NCBI RefSeq assembly: GCF_009828105.1
Contig: NZ_WTYQ01000001.1
Coordinates: 744,001 to 808,000 of the forward strand
Direction of reading: 5' to 3'
Length of the DNA: 64,000 nucleotides
From: Altericroceibacterium indicum
Lineage (GTDB): Bacteria; Pseudomonadota; Alphaproteobacteria; Sphingomonadales; Sphingomonadaceae
In this document: positions 29,179 through 38,139 of the stretch, in pieces
How the letters are laid out: every line of letters begins with the position of its first letter
How positions within the stretch are numbered: the first letter of the stretch is position 1
Made by a program: the position numbers and the translations under genes
The notes under the pieces: generated by a model
The model's database searches: none
Seen by the model: only the letters and a program-made list of their open reading frames with translations
What the model was told of the DNA's origin: nothing

Positions 29179-29202
29179 TTGGCAAAGCAGTTGGCAAAGC
29201 AG
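29179..29202. repeat. Two tandem copies of a 12-bp unit in the ntrX-hfq gap
   Basis: TTGGCAAAGCAG occurs twice head to tail directly after the ntrX stop codon, followed by a shorter partial match (TT-ACTGCAAA). It could be slippage, or paired binding sites in the 170-base leader of hfq. No sigma-54 -24/-12 spacing can be made to fit exactly. Confidence 0.5.
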
Positions 29203-29345
29203 TTACTGCAAAAACTATTTGTGCTAATAGGCGAAAGACGATTAATCAGACTTTTCCGAAAACCGGCTTCAGCGAATTGTCACAAGCTGAGTCCAGTATG
29301 TAGCGAGACAAATTTCGCTACCAAAAACAAAAGGATATAAAATCA

Positions 29346-29909
29346 GTGAACAAAGGTACCCTGTCCGCTCGCCCTAAACTGAAGGCTGCTGCTCCCCCCA
29401 AGCCAGCACCATCTGCCGGGCCTTCCGGGCGGTCGCAGAACCTTCAGGACGTGTTCCTGAACTTCCTGCGCAAGGAAAAGATTCCTGTGACAATGTTTCT
29501 TGTCAAAGGCGTGAAGCTGCAGGGAATCATCACCTGGTTTGATAATTTCTCCATTCTTTTGCGGCGTGATGGCCAGACGCAGCTTGTTTACAAGCACGCT
29601 ATCTCGACAATTATGCCCGGTCAGCCAGTGGATGCTGAGCAATTCGTGGTCGCTGATGGTCAGAAAAAGCAGCGCTTGCTGCAAGATATTTTCCTCGCAC
29701 GTGTGCGTGAGGCGGAAGTTCAGGTGACGATGTTCCTTGTGAACGGTGTCATGCTGCAGGGTCGCATCGCTTCTTATGATCTTTTCTGCATGTTGCTCGA
29801 ACGCGATGGCTTTGTGCAACTTGCTTACAAGCACGCTGTTTCAACGATCCAGCCTGCAACCCATGTCGACCTTACTGGCGATATGGATGATGAAGGTGAA
29901 GACGTCTGA
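29346..29909 (+). CDS. hfq: Hfq RNA chaperone with two tandem Sm domains
   Basis: The 187-residue product, from GTG 29346, carries two complete Hfq units instead of one. Residues about 31-89 contain [20 protein letters not shown] and [11 protein letters not shown]. Residues about 110-170 contain [20 protein letters not shown] and [11 protein letters not shown]. Each has the Sm1 and the YKHA-I/V-STI Sm2 motif. A basic proline/alanine-rich N-terminus (30 residues) and an acidic tail flank them. Three chains would make the usual six-subunit ring with two kinds of face. Tandem Hfq has been noted before in sphingomonads (from memory). It overlaps hflX. Confidence 0.96.
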   Translation: MNKGTLSARPKLKAAAPPKPAPSAGPSGRSQNLQDVFLNFLRKEKIPVTMFLVKGVKLQGIITWFDNFSILLRRDGQTQLVYKHAISTIMPGQPVDAEQFVVADGQKKQRLLQDIFLARVREAEVQVTMFLVNGVMLQGRIASYDLFCMLLERDGFVQLAYKHAVSTIQPATHVDLTGDMDDEGEDV

Positions 29910-31237
29910 TTTTCGAAGATGAAGACATTGAAGGTGAGGTAACGCGCGGTGCGCGTGCCCTCGTCATTTGCCCCGATATTCGTGGGCAACGGCGCAGCGA
30001 AGACCCGGAGAACCGGCTTGAAGAGGCAAGGGGGCTTGCACTTGCCATCGGCATTGTCGTGGCTGATGCATTTGTGTTGCCTATCCGCAATGTGCGCCCC
30101 GGCACGCTGTTTGGGGAAGGGCAGATTGACCGCATCGCAACAAGCTGCACTCTGGAAGAAGCTGAACTGGTTATCATTGATGCCAGTATTTCCGCGATTC
30201 AGCAGCGTAATCTTGAAGAGCGGCTAAAGCGCAAAGTTATCGATCGGACAGGTCTCATCCTTGAAATTTTCGGGGAACGGGCCGCAACGGCTGAAGGCCG
30301 CTTGCAGGTTGAACTTGCGCATCTCGATTATCAGGCAAGCCGATTGGTTCGCAGCTGGACCCATCTGGAACGTCAAAGAGGTGGCTTTGGGTTCCTCGGT
30401 GGTCCGGGCGAAACCCAGATTGAAGCCGACCGGCGGATGATCCGGAGCCGAATGGGCAGACTGCGTCGTGATCTGGAGCAGGTTCGTAAAACCCGTGAGT
30501 TGCATCGCAAGCGTCGGGGAAGAGCACCTTGGCCCGTCATCGCTCTGGTTGGTTATACCAATGCCGGGAAGTCGACACTGTTTAACCGGCTGACTGGATC
30601 TGATGTGATGGCTGAAGATCTGCTTTTCGCCACGCTCGATCCAACGATGCGAGCGATCAGATTGCCGGGTGTCGAAAAATCGATCCTGTCTGATACAGTG
30701 GGTTTTATATCAGACCTGCCGACACAATTGGTGGCTGCATTCCGGGCAACCCTGGAAGAAGTGACCGCAGCAGATGTCATCTTGCATGTGCGTGATATGG
30801 CCAATCCTGCCAACGCAACCCAGAAACAACAAGTGATAGGGGTTCTGACCGATCTTGGCGTGATCGATGGCGAAGATGGCCAATCTGATATGCCTATTAT
30901 CGAGGTGTGGAACAAGTTTGACCTCATCGACGCAGACCGTCGTGCAGAATTGCTCGGTCTTGCCGAGCACTCAGACGATGTCGTCGCGATTTCTGCGGAA
31001 AGTGGCTTTGGTGTTGATGATCTGCTTGATAAACTTGGTGAAATGCTCACCGAAGGTGCAAGGGTGCATCACTTGACGCTCCCAGCGTCTGATGGGCAGC
31101 GCATCGCCTGGCTGCATGCTCATGGCGAAGTTATCGGTGATGAAGATGCTGGGGAAGGGGAGGTAGGCCCCTTGCGCCGTATCGATGTAAGGCTCACCGA
31201 AAAGGAGCTGGGCAGGTTCGAAGCCCTCGAAACATAA
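29906..31237 (+). CDS. hflX: Ribosome-associated GTPase HflX, non-canonical start
   Basis: HflX domains are intact: an N-terminal domain ([35 protein letters not shown]), the linker ([33 protein letters not shown]), then the G domain with G1 [10 protein letters not shown]3 DTVGFI and NKFD. Homology clearly begins before the first in-frame ATG, GTG or TTG. The frame is closed by TGA 29897-29899, leaving only CTG 29906 (inside the hfq stop, CTGA) or ATT 29909 as start. GAAGGTGA at 29893-29900 is well placed for either. The product is about 443 residues and rescues or splits stalled ribosomes. Confidence 0.88.
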   Translation: MIFEDEDIEGEVTRGARALVICPDIRGQRRSEDPENRLEEARGLALAIGIVVADAFVLPIRNVRPGTLFGEGQIDRIATSCTLEEAELVIIDASISAIQQRNLEERLKRKVIDRTGLILEIFGERAATAEGRLQVELAHLDYQASRLVRSWTHLERQRGGFGFLGGPGETQIEADRRMIRSRMGRLRRDLEQVRKTRELHRKRRGRAPWPVIALVGYTNAGKSTLFNRLTGSDVMAEDLLFATLDPTMRAIRLPGVEKSILSDTVGFISDLPTQLVAAFRATLEEVTAADVILHVRDMANPANATQKQQVIGVLTDLGVIDGEDGQSDMPIIEVWNKFDLIDADRRAELLGLAEHSDDVVAISAESGFGVDDLLDKLGEMLTEGARVHHLTLPASDGQRIAWLHAHGEVIGDEDAGEGEVGPLRRIDVRLTEKELGRFEALET

Positions 31238-31244
31238 TTGTGCT

Positions 31245-32012
31245 TTAGGCGGACTGTGATTTCTCAGATCTCTTCACAGCCTGCCAAAGCTGTTCTTGAT
31301 CATCCAGTGAAAGCGATGGAAAATCCCCGTCTGCCATGCTTTCCATGGCGCGATACCGTCGCTCAAATTTTGCATTGGCAGCACGCAAAGCGTCTTCCGC
31401 AGAAATGCCATAAGCGCGAACGAGATTAACAGCTGCAAAAAGGAAATCCCCAGCTTCTTCGAGCTGATGGGATTGGCTCTCAGCCTCTTCCAGTTCCGCG
31501 ATTTCTTCTTTGACTTTTGCTGCGGGCCCCGAGGTATCTGGCCAGTCAAATCCATGCCTGGCTGCACGCTTCTGCAGCTTTTCCGCCCGAAGCAGCGCTG
31601 GGAGTGCCCGGGCAACGCCATCCATCGCACTATGTTCGCCTTTTGCTTCTCGTTCACTGGCCTTGATATCTTCCCAGCGAACCTTCTGATCAGCGGCTTC
31701 TTCAATTGCGAAAATATGGGGATGACGGCTTTCCATTTTATCAGAAATAGCCGCAGCAACATCGTTGAAGGTAAAGTGACCAGCTTCTTCGGCAATGCGG
31801 GAATGAAAAACCACCTGAAGCAGCAGATCTCCTAATTCGCCGCGCAGATCGTCCATATCCTGACGCTCAATCGCATCGACGACTTCATAGGCTTCTTCGA
31901 TCGTATAGGGAGCGATAGTGGTGAAGCTTTGTGCAACATCCCATTCACAGCCAGTTTCGGGATCTCGGAGGCGTTCCATAATGGCGAGCAAACGAGAAAG
32001 CTGAGCGGACAT
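31245..32012 (-). CDS. mazG: MazG nucleoside triphosphate pyrophosphohydrolase
   Basis: This 255-residue protein has two MazG units. The first has CEWDVAQSFTTIAPYTIEEAYEV and LRGELGDLLLQVVFHSRIAEE, where the acidic E-x-x-E/D cluster binds magnesium. The second is near residue 165 (KVKEEIAELEEAE, EEAGDFLFAAVNLVRAYGI). It hydrolyses NTPs to monophosphates, clearing aberrant nucleotides and lowering ppGpp in some species. It is convergent with hflX, with 7 bases between stops. The upstream gap has an AT-rich stretch with the palindrome ATAATATATATTAT (32045-32058) that could be its promoter. Confidence 0.94.
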   Translation of the reverse strand: MSAQLSRLLAIMERLRDPETGCEWDVAQSFTTIAPYTIEEAYEVVDAIERQDMDDLRGELGDLLLQVVFHSRIAEEAGHFTFNDVAAAISDKMESRHPHIFAIEEAADQKVRWEDIKASEREAKGEHSAMDGVARALPALLRAEKLQKRAARHGFDWPDTSGPAAKVKEEIAELEEAESQSHQLEEAGDFLFAAVNLVRAYGISAEDALRAANAKFERRYRAMESMADGDFPSLSLDDQEQLWQAVKRSEKSQSA

Positions 32013-32101
32013 GAGAGACTCCCAATACCTACAAACATAGATTGATAATATATATTATGTTAAATAAACTAGGTCGCAAAGGGTGTGTAGAACGCTAACC
32101 A

Positions 32102-32266
32102 TCAGTCAATTGCGTTGAAAAAAGCCGCCACAACGAAGAAAATTGCAATCCAGATCAACACCCATGTCACGCCTTTGCGCGCATTTATTTGATGGGAACG
32201 CAAAGCGCTCAAAGCCAGGATCAACGATCCGATAATCCAGATAATCGAGATCCAGTTTCCAGCCAT
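32102..32266 (-). CDS. Small two-helix membrane protein, 54 residues
   Basis: The reading frame on the minus strand starts MAGNWISIIWIIGSLILALS, continues with a basic turn (ALRSHQINARKG) and a second helix (VTWVLIWIAIFFVVAAFF), and ends NAID. Its ATG overlaps the stop of the metallohydrolase gene (TGATG), so it is translated as the last gene of that operon. The inside-positive loop predicts a hairpin in the inner membrane. I know of no function. The tight coupling and natural composition argue that it is real. Confidence 0.75.
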   Translation of the reverse strand: MAGNWISIIWIIGSLILALSALRSHQINARKGVTWVLIWIAIFFVVAAFFNAID

Positions 32267-33033
32267 CAGGCGATCATTTCCATTCCATCATAGCCGACAT
32301 GAACATTCTCCGGAACTTCCTTGCACAGTATGGCATAATCCATGCTCTTATCCAGATGCGTCAAAATCGTTCTTCCGGCACGAACTTTCTCAGTCAGTTC
32401 CAGAGCCATTCCCAGATGCGCATGTGTTGGATGTGGTTGTCGGCGCAGACAGTCACACACAAGAATATCCACCCGGTAGAACATGTCTAACATGCCATCG
32501 GTAATTTCGCTAAAGTCTGTTGCATAACCGATTGTTTTACCGTCGGCCTCGAAAAGGAAAGCCGTGCTTTGCGCTGGCCCATGCGGCATCTGTGTGGATT
32601 CAACGGAAAAACCAGCGATAATTCTTAATCGCTCCAGCGTATCAAGCTGGACGATTGTCGAATAGCCGTGCTGACCTGCAAAAACATAACCAAAGCGCTG
32701 GCGCAAGCGGCGTACAGTTTCATCGGCTGCATAACCTGGCATTGGCCCGGAGCGGCTATAGCGCATTGCCCTCAGATCATCGATCCCGTGGCAATGGTCG
32801 GCATGATCATGCGTCCAGAATATTCCGTCTAGCCGATCGATGTCATGGCGCAGTAATTGATTACGCAAGTCCGGTGACGTATCCACTAGCAATCGCGCGC
32901 CGTCATCATTTTCGACGATAATAGAGACACGACTGCGCCGGTTCTTGGGTTCCAAAGGGTCACATTCACCCCAATCATTACCGATCCGAGGAACCCCGGT
33001 AGAGGTGCCCGAACCAAGAAGCAGCACCTTCAT
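32266..33033 (-). CDS. MBL-fold metallohydrolase (PhnP-like phosphodiesterase family)
   Basis: This 255-residue beta-lactamase-fold hydrolase has GSGTSTGVPRIG at the N-terminus, cysteine in GECDPLEPKNRRSRVS and the metal motif THDHADHCHGID near residue 75. TQMPHGPAQSTAF and ILTHLDKSMDY follow. This matches the PhnP/ELAC-related group near tatD in Alphaproteobacteria. PhnP itself cleaves phosphoribosyl cyclic phosphate, but no phn genes are nearby, so the substrate here is open. The start overlaps the tatD stop. Confidence 0.88.
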   Translation of the reverse strand: MKVLLLGSGTSTGVPRIGNDWGECDPLEPKNRRSRVSIIVENDDGARLLVDTSPDLRNQLLRHDIDRLDGIFWTHDHADHCHGIDDLRAMRYSRSGPMPGYAADETVRRLRQRFGYVFAGQHGYSTIVQLDTLERLRIIAGFSVESTQMPHGPAQSTAFLFEADGKTIGYATDFSEITDGMLDMFYRVDILVCDCLRRQPHPTHAHLGMALELTEKVRAGRTILTHLDKSMDYAILCKEVPENVHVGYDGMEMIA

Positions 33034-33806
33034 GCAAAAGCTTTCTTGAATAATTTCGAGAAGTTATTCGACGTTTTTTCACCCAATTCTTCGATTGAAA
33101 CTCCACGAAGTGCTGCCACAAATTCTGCCGTATCGCGTACAAATGCCGGTTCGCATGGGCGACCACGATGAGGGATAGGCGCCAAGAACGGGCTATCTGT
33201 TTCGACAAGTAAACGATCATCGGGAATTTGCAGAGCAAACGCCTGTAAATCCTTGGCATTTTTGAATGTTACAATTCCTGAAAGGGAAATAGTCAGTCCC
33301 AAATCCAACATCTTTTGCCCAAATGCGGCAGAAGCTGTGAAGCAATGGATCAGGGCCGGAAAGGTGCCCTTCCCCAATTCCTCCGCCAGAATGGTGAACG
33401 TGTCTTCCTCAGCATCACGGGTGTGGATCACCAAAGGGAGCTGCGTCTCACGGCACACCTCAATATGCATTCTGAACAAGGATTGCTGCATTTGGCGATC
33501 CGACTTATCATAATAATAGTCGAGGCCTGTTTCACCAATGGCGATGACTTTGCGATGCTGCGTCGCTTCCGATAGCGCGGCCGCGCCGAGATCAGCGTGA
33601 TGGTCTGCTTCATGTGGGTGAATGCCGACGCTAGCCCACACGTCCTTTTCACGCTCCGCCGTCGCCGTTACCTGAGCCCATTCACTTTGGCGGGTAGAAA
33701 TATTAAGAAAACCATCAACTCCAACCGCCCGCGCACGGTTCAGTGCGGCCGCTTGATCTTCTACCAGCCCTTTATATTCAAGATGGCAATGGCTGTCGAT
33801 CAGCAT
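33030..33806 (-). CDS. tatD: TatD-family metal-dependent DNase
   Basis: From ATG 33806 the product has 258 residues: DSHCHLE (metal His pair), VGIHPHEADHH, AIGETGLDYYYD (bridging Glu), PLVIHTRDAEEDT, ALIHCFTAS, LVETDSPFLAPIPHRGR. All metal ligands of the TIM-barrel TatD/YcfH group are present. It acts as a 3'-5' exonuclease or DNA repair and turnover enzyme in E. coli. It overlaps metG upstream (TGATG) and the MBL gene downstream, a common alphaproteobacterial order. Confidence 0.94.
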   Translation of the reverse strand: MLIDSHCHLEYKGLVEDQAAALNRARAVGVDGFLNISTRQSEWAQVTATAEREKDVWASVGIHPHEADHHADLGAAALSEATQHRKVIAIGETGLDYYYDKSDRQMQQSLFRMHIEVCRETQLPLVIHTRDAEEDTFTILAEELGKGTFPALIHCFTASAAFGQKMLDLGLTISLSGIVTFKNAKDLQAFALQIPDDRLLVETDSPFLAPIPHRGRPCEPAFVRDTAEFVAALRGVSIEELGEKTSNNFSKLFKKAFA

Positions 33807-35356
33807 CAAGCCTGCTCCGTCTTCGGCATTTCAAGGCGAGGAAAGGCTGGTGTCGGGCTATCGACACGAATTTCACCGAGCGCTGGGTCTGTGTTCAATG
33901 CAGCATAATTGCGATCATCACCCGCAACACACAAAGCGTCGAGGATCTTGTCTGAAGCCTCTGGAACAACTGGAGAAACGGCAATGGTAAGGTCACGAAT
34001 ACAGCCACAAAGCGTTGCAAGAACCCGTTTCATCCGCTCAGGATCAGTTTTGCGCAATGCCCATGGTGCCTGTTCATCGACATAGGCGTTACACGCAAAA
34101 ACAGCCTGCATCCATGCTTCCAAACCCAATGAAAAACTGAGTTTTTCGAACGCCGCGGGCAGTTCTTCGCGACAGGCTTTATTAACTTGGTCCCGTAAGA
34201 GCTGGTCTGCTTCCAGAACAGGCGCGGAAGCTGTGAATGAACCGTCGCAATTCTTGGCGATAAAACTTAAGACACGCTGCACAAGGTTGCCGTAACTATT
34301 GGCCAGTTCGGCGTTGGAACGCGTCACGATCGCTTCCGCTGAATAGCTGCCATCCTGGCCAAAAGCGAATTCACGCAACAGAAAATAGCGCAGCACATCG
34401 ACGCCAAATTGATCAACCAGATCATGAGGGTCAGTAACATTGCCAAGCGATTTAGATTCCTTTTGGCCGCGATTGAGCAGAAATCCGTGTCCGAAAACCT
34501 GCTTTGGGACAGGAATATCTGCACTCATCAGGAAGGCAGGCCAATAAACTGTATGAAAGCGGATAATATCCTTGCCAATTAGATGGATATCTGCCGGCCA
34601 GAACTTTGCCATATCATCCGTTTTATCGGGATAGCCAAGACCGGTGAGATAATTCGTCAGCGCGTCCACCCAGACATACATGACATGATCGTTCTGCCCC
34701 GGAACCTTAACACCCCAATCAAAGCTCGTGCGTGATACGGAAAGGTCGCGCAAACCACCTTCGACAAAGCGCATCACTTCATTGCGGCGGCTTTCTGGCC
34801 GGATAAAATCGGGATTGTCATTATAAAGCGCTAGCAATTTGTCCTGATATTTGGACAGACGGAAGAACCAGCTTTCTTCAACCGTCCATTCCACAGGGGT
34901 TCCCTGCGGAGAAAGCTTGCTGCCCCCTTCCCCGTCGACCAGTTCGCTTTGGTCATAATAGGCTTCATCGCGGATCGAATACCAGCCTTCATAACGATCA
35001 AGGTAAAGATCGCCATTCGCTTCCATGGCTTGCCAGATCGCCTGGCTTGCACGGTGATGAACATCTTCAGTGGTCCGAATATATCGGTCATAAGAGATGT
35101 TAAGTTTATCAAACAGATTTTTGAAATGTGAAGACATTTCATCTGCCAAGGCGCGCGGCGTAAGGTCGAGATCGCGCGCCTTTTGCGCCATCTTCAAGCC
35201 ATGCTCATCCGTTCCGGTCTGGAAGCGCACTTCACGGCCCTGCAGCCTTTGAAAGCGTGCCATAACGTCGGCAGCAATAGTCTCATAAGCATGGCCGATA
35301 TGTGGCTTGCCGTTGGGATAATGAATAGCGGTGGTGATATAGAATGGCTCAGACAT
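33806..35356 (-). CDS. metG: Methionyl-tRNA synthetase
   Basis: The start is ATG 35356 (MSEPFYITTAIHYPNGKPHIGHAYE); 516 residues. Class I signatures are HIGH (KPHIGHAYE) and KMSKS, here KESKSLGN in RGQKESKSLGNV. The methionine region WVDALTNYLTGLGYP and the anticodon domain (GNLVQRVLSFIAKN) are typical. It is the short form without a C-terminal tRNA-binding domain and without knuckle zinc cysteines. The first lysine of KMSKS is kept, so it should be active. The start overlaps the holB stop by eight bases. Confidence 0.95.
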   Translation of the reverse strand: MSEPFYITTAIHYPNGKPHIGHAYETIAADVMARFQRLQGREVRFQTGTDEHGLKMAQKARDLDLTPRALADEMSSHFKNLFDKLNISYDRYIRTTEDVHHRASQAIWQAMEANGDLYLDRYEGWYSIRDEAYYDQSELVDGEGGSKLSPQGTPVEWTVEESWFFRLSKYQDKLLALYNDNPDFIRPESRRNEVMRFVEGGLRDLSVSRTSFDWGVKVPGQNDHVMYVWVDALTNYLTGLGYPDKTDDMAKFWPADIHLIGKDIIRFHTVYWPAFLMSADIPVPKQVFGHGFLLNRGQKESKSLGNVTDPHDLVDQFGVDVLRYFLLREFAFGQDGSYSAEAIVTRSNAELANSYGNLVQRVLSFIAKNCDGSFTASAPVLEADQLLRDQVNKACREELPAAFEKLSFSLGLEAWMQAVFACNAYVDEQAPWALRKTDPERMKRVLATLCGCIRDLTIAVSPVVPEASDKILDALCVAGDDRNYAALNTDPALGEIRVDSPTPAFPRLEMPKTEQA

Positions 35357-36314
35357 GGGCAGAGTCCCTAGTGCCAGCAACAGATGCGAGCAAGGTTCCG
35401 ATTTCCATTATCAGCAATCCTGCATCAAAATTAAAGGTTGGAGCCTGATTGGCCAGTTGGTTCAGATCAGCATAGGCATCAGCAAGCATGGGAATGGTTT
35501 GTTGCGGAGCCGTTTCCACCTGATGTCCGATTACAGCGCGAGCAAGATCAATCGCGGCCATCTGGCGTTTACGGTCTGGCCGTGCGCCCATGGCATCGGC
35601 CAGCTTTCCGCGCAAAGCGAAATCTCTATCTCCCTTGGAGACGATCTCGGTCATCAAATGGTGCAATTTGCCAAGCTCAAGTTCCACAAAATCAAGTGCG
35701 GCACCCGGTGACCCTGCACTGGCGGCAATCGCCGCAGCACGCGCAGCAGTGTCAGCTTCAGGCGCTTCACGGCAAAGAATAGTATCAATGTCTGTTGGCG
35801 AAAGTATAGGAAAACGCACGATCCGGCAGCGAGAGCGAATGGTTGGCAGAAGTCTTCCAGGACGGTGTGATACGAGTAGAAAGTAGCTTCCTGCCGGGGG
35901 CTCTTCCAGACTTTTCAGCAGCGCATTGGATGCGCTCTTTTCCATATCATCCGCAGGATCGACGATAATCGCACGCTTTGCACCAAGGGTCGGCCGTGTG
36001 TTCAACCGCTGCTGCATCCGTCGGACCTGATCGACGGTGATATTGCGCTTGGTTTGGTAGGGTTTGCCTTCTGCTCGCTTCTTTTCCTCATCAGCATTAG
36101 AGGGTTCATGCGTCAGGATCAGAATATCTGGATGATCAGCCTGAGGCTGCTGGGCGCCCTCTTCCCTGACGAGTTCGCGGGCTGCAGCCAACGCAAAGCT
36201 CATTTTTCCAATACCGCGCCTTCCGGTCAACAGCCACGCATGATGCATGCGCGGGCTGGATATGGCTGCGTTCCATTCGCGCCAGGCTCTTTCATGGCCA
36301 ACATGTTCGCTCAT
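35349..36314 (-). CDS. holB: DNA polymerase III subunit delta'
   Basis: This 321-residue AAA+ clamp-loader protein reads HHAWLLTGRRGIGKMSFALAAAREL (Walker A-like), then the sensor region KRAIIVDPADDMEKSASNALLKSLEEPPAGSYFLLVSH and LLPTIRSRCRIVRFP. This SRC motif is diagnostic for delta'. The family role is to open the sliding clamp with gamma/tau and delta. ATP is probably bound by tau here. The start overlaps tmk (ATGA), in the usual tmk-holB-metG-tatD order. Confidence 0.93.
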   Translation of the reverse strand: MSEHVGHERAWREWNAAISSPRMHHAWLLTGRRGIGKMSFALAAARELVREEGAQQPQADHPDILILTHEPSNADEEKKRAEGKPYQTKRNITVDQVRRMQQRLNTRPTLGAKRAIIVDPADDMEKSASNALLKSLEEPPAGSYFLLVSHRPGRLLPTIRSRCRIVRFPILSPTDIDTILCREAPEADTAARAAAIAASAGSPGAALDFVELELGKLHHLMTEIVSKGDRDFALRGKLADAMGARPDRKRQMAAIDLARAVIGHQVETAPQQTIPMLADAYADLNQLANQAPTFNFDAGLLIMEIGTLLASVAGTRDSAHV

Positions 36315-36946
36315 GGCGTTGGCACCATTGAGCCGATTGCATCAAGAATACGCCGGTGGATTTCATCCGGGCTACCCATTCCGTCAATTCTCTTGAAGCG
36401 GCCGGGCTCTGCGTCAGCTAGCGCAGAGAATGCGGCGTTGACCCGAGCGTGATATTCAACTGCCCGTCCTCCGATCCTATCGCTCTTGCCTTTATCCCTT
36501 GCTGCCAATCTCTTGGCGCTTTCTTCTGAAGACACTTCTATCAGAAGCGTCACATCGGGAAGCAATCCAGCGCATCCGATGCGATGAAGATCGAGAATGG
36601 CTGCGTCTGATAACCCTGCCCCACCACCTTGGTAAGCGCGCGTGGAATCGATGAAACGGTCGCAAATAACCCATTCGCCAGCCGACAAAGCTGGATGGAT
36701 AAGGCGTGCGACATGATCTGCCCTGGCCGCCGCAAAAAGTAGCATTTCAGCTTCACTGCCCCACCCTTCCCCTTCCGGATCGAGTAAAAGCGAACGAATA
36801 GCCTCTGCACCTTTGGTGCCGCCGGGCTCACGCGTGAGAAGAACCTTATGGCCTGCCGCTTCAATCCTCTCAGCCAGCAGCCGGGCTTGGGTGGACTTGC
36901 CCACCCCTTCCCCGCCCTCAAGCGAAATGAATTTGCCGAAACTCAC
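36311..36946 (-). CDS. tmk: Thymidylate kinase
   Basis: This 211-residue enzyme has P-loop SLEGGEGVGKSTQARLLAERI, then LLTREPGGTKGAEAIRSLLL with the DR-type motif as TREPGG. The LID region follows: VICDRFIDSTRAYQGGGAGL. It makes dTDP from dTMP. The start codon is GTG at 36946, four bases over the dacC end, so these genes are translationally linked. Confidence 0.95.
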   Translation of the reverse strand: MSFGKFISLEGGEGVGKSTQARLLAERIEAAGHKVLLTREPGGTKGAEAIRSLLLDPEGEGWGSEAEMLLFAAARADHVARLIHPALSAGEWVICDRFIDSTRAYQGGGAGLSDAAILDLHRIGCAGLLPDVTLLIEVSSEESAKRLAARDKGKSDRIGGRAVEYHARVNAAFSALADAEPGRFKRIDGMGSPDEIHRRILDAIGSMVPTP

Positions 36947-38115
36947 GAGAAAATGCCCCGCATCCCGTTCATCAAGCGTTGGAAGATATTTGCCTTTGCC
37001 ACAGCATTTTCAGCCACAAGAGGTACATCATGCGGCGCCTGGCCGGCGATCTCAATACGCAGCCTCGCCACTTCCTGTCCTTTGGCGATCGGAGCCTGAA
37101 TGGGCCCTCGATAGTGAATGGTCAGCTTCGGAGAAATGCTGCCGCCGATTGGTACGGTGGCCAGGATATCGTCCCTTGCGCCCAGCGCGACCGTATCTTC
37201 GGCACCATCTTGTACTCTGGCAAATCCGATTTCAGAGCGTGCTGGTGCAATCAGGCGGTTCTGAAAATCATCGAAACCCCAATTCATCAATTTGATAGCC
37301 GCCCTGTCGCGTTCAGAAGATGTTGGCGCACCAGCAAGGACCATTATCAAACGGCGGCCTGATCGCACCGCTGAACCAACAAAATTATAGCCAGCCTGCC
37401 GTGTATAGCCAGTCTTGATACCATCAGCCCCTTTCACGACTCCGGTGATGGGATCATGGTTATTCTGGGCTATGCCGTTATACACCATGCCATGATTGCC
37501 AATGAAGCGGCGGTAAAGATCTGGGTGACGTTTCACCAAAGCGGTCGCCAAAATCGCGAGGTCGCGTGCACTGGTAAAAGTTCTGCCTTCGTCCGGATAA
37601 CCGTTGGGTGATCCGAAGTGACTATCCTTCATTCCCAAAAATGCAGCATTTTCGTTCATCATCTCAGTCCACCGATCCAGCGAACCCGCGCAATGAACAG
37701 CCAGAGCAACGCTCGCGTCATTGCCTGATACGGTTGTGATCCCCATCAGTAATTGGGCAACAGTCACCTTGTCATGTGCTTTTAAGAACATGGATGAGCC
37801 TTCACCCGACCATTCGTCTGCAATTTTCGGGCTGATTTCAATGACCGTGTCGAGGCTCAACTTACCATGAGCGATGAGTTCGAATGCTGTGTAGGCCGTC
37901 ATAATCTTGGTGGTGGACGCTGGCATGAAGCGTCTTTCCGGATCGCGTGCAAACAGCGTTTGTCCAGAAGAAAGATCAATCAACAGGCCCACGGGAATGG
38001 CCTGTTCAACTGGAGCCGGTGTCAGTGCGACTGAAGGGGAGGCTGGCAGCGCGGTCAAAATAACCGCGCCGAAAAATGCCAGAAGTTGCGTTGGACGGAT
38101 CAAGGCTGCTCCCAC
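36943..38115 (-). CDS. dacC: D-alanyl-D-alanine carboxypeptidase (PBP5/6 type)
   Basis: This 390-residue serine peptidase has a signal peptide (LLAFFGAVILTALPASPSVAL), active-site MPASTTKIMTAYT (S-x-x-K), TVSGNDASVALA (S-x-N) and DGIKTGYTRQAGYNFVGSA (K-T-G). After the catalytic domain lies a PBP5-type beta domain, ending in an amphipathic helix (NAVAKANIFQRLMNGMRGIF) that anchors it to the inner membrane. It trims pentapeptide stems. The start appears to be GTG 38115. It sits 24 bases downstream of the RlpA-type gene in a peptidoglycan cluster. Confidence 0.94.
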   Translation of the reverse strand: MGAALIRPTQLLAFFGAVILTALPASPSVALTPAPVEQAIPVGLLIDLSSGQTLFARDPERRFMPASTTKIMTAYTAFELIAHGKLSLDTVIEISPKIADEWSGEGSSMFLKAHDKVTVAQLLMGITTVSGNDASVALAVHCAGSLDRWTEMMNENAAFLGMKDSHFGSPNGYPDEGRTFTSARDLAILATALVKRHPDLYRRFIGNHGMVYNGIAQNNHDPITGVVKGADGIKTGYTRQAGYNFVGSAVRSGRRLIMVLAGAPTSSERDRAAIKLMNWGFDDFQNRLIAPARSEIGFARVQDGAEDTVALGARDDILATVPIGGSISPKLTIHYRGPIQAPIAKGQEVARLRIEIAGQAPHDVPLVAENAVAKANIFQRLMNGMRGIFS

Positions 38116-38139
38116 CGCCGGGCGATAGGAGCACCGGCG

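Noticed and set aside
29179-29215. Possible sigma-54 promoter (TTGGCA ... GCAAA) before hfq
   Set aside because: GG and GC are separated by 13 bases instead of 10, and the first copy gives GG instead of GC at -12.
34440-34510. KESKS in place of KMSKS in MetG read as an inactive enzyme
   Set aside because: The catalytic lysines are kept, the methionine position varies in the family, and the rest of the protein is intact.
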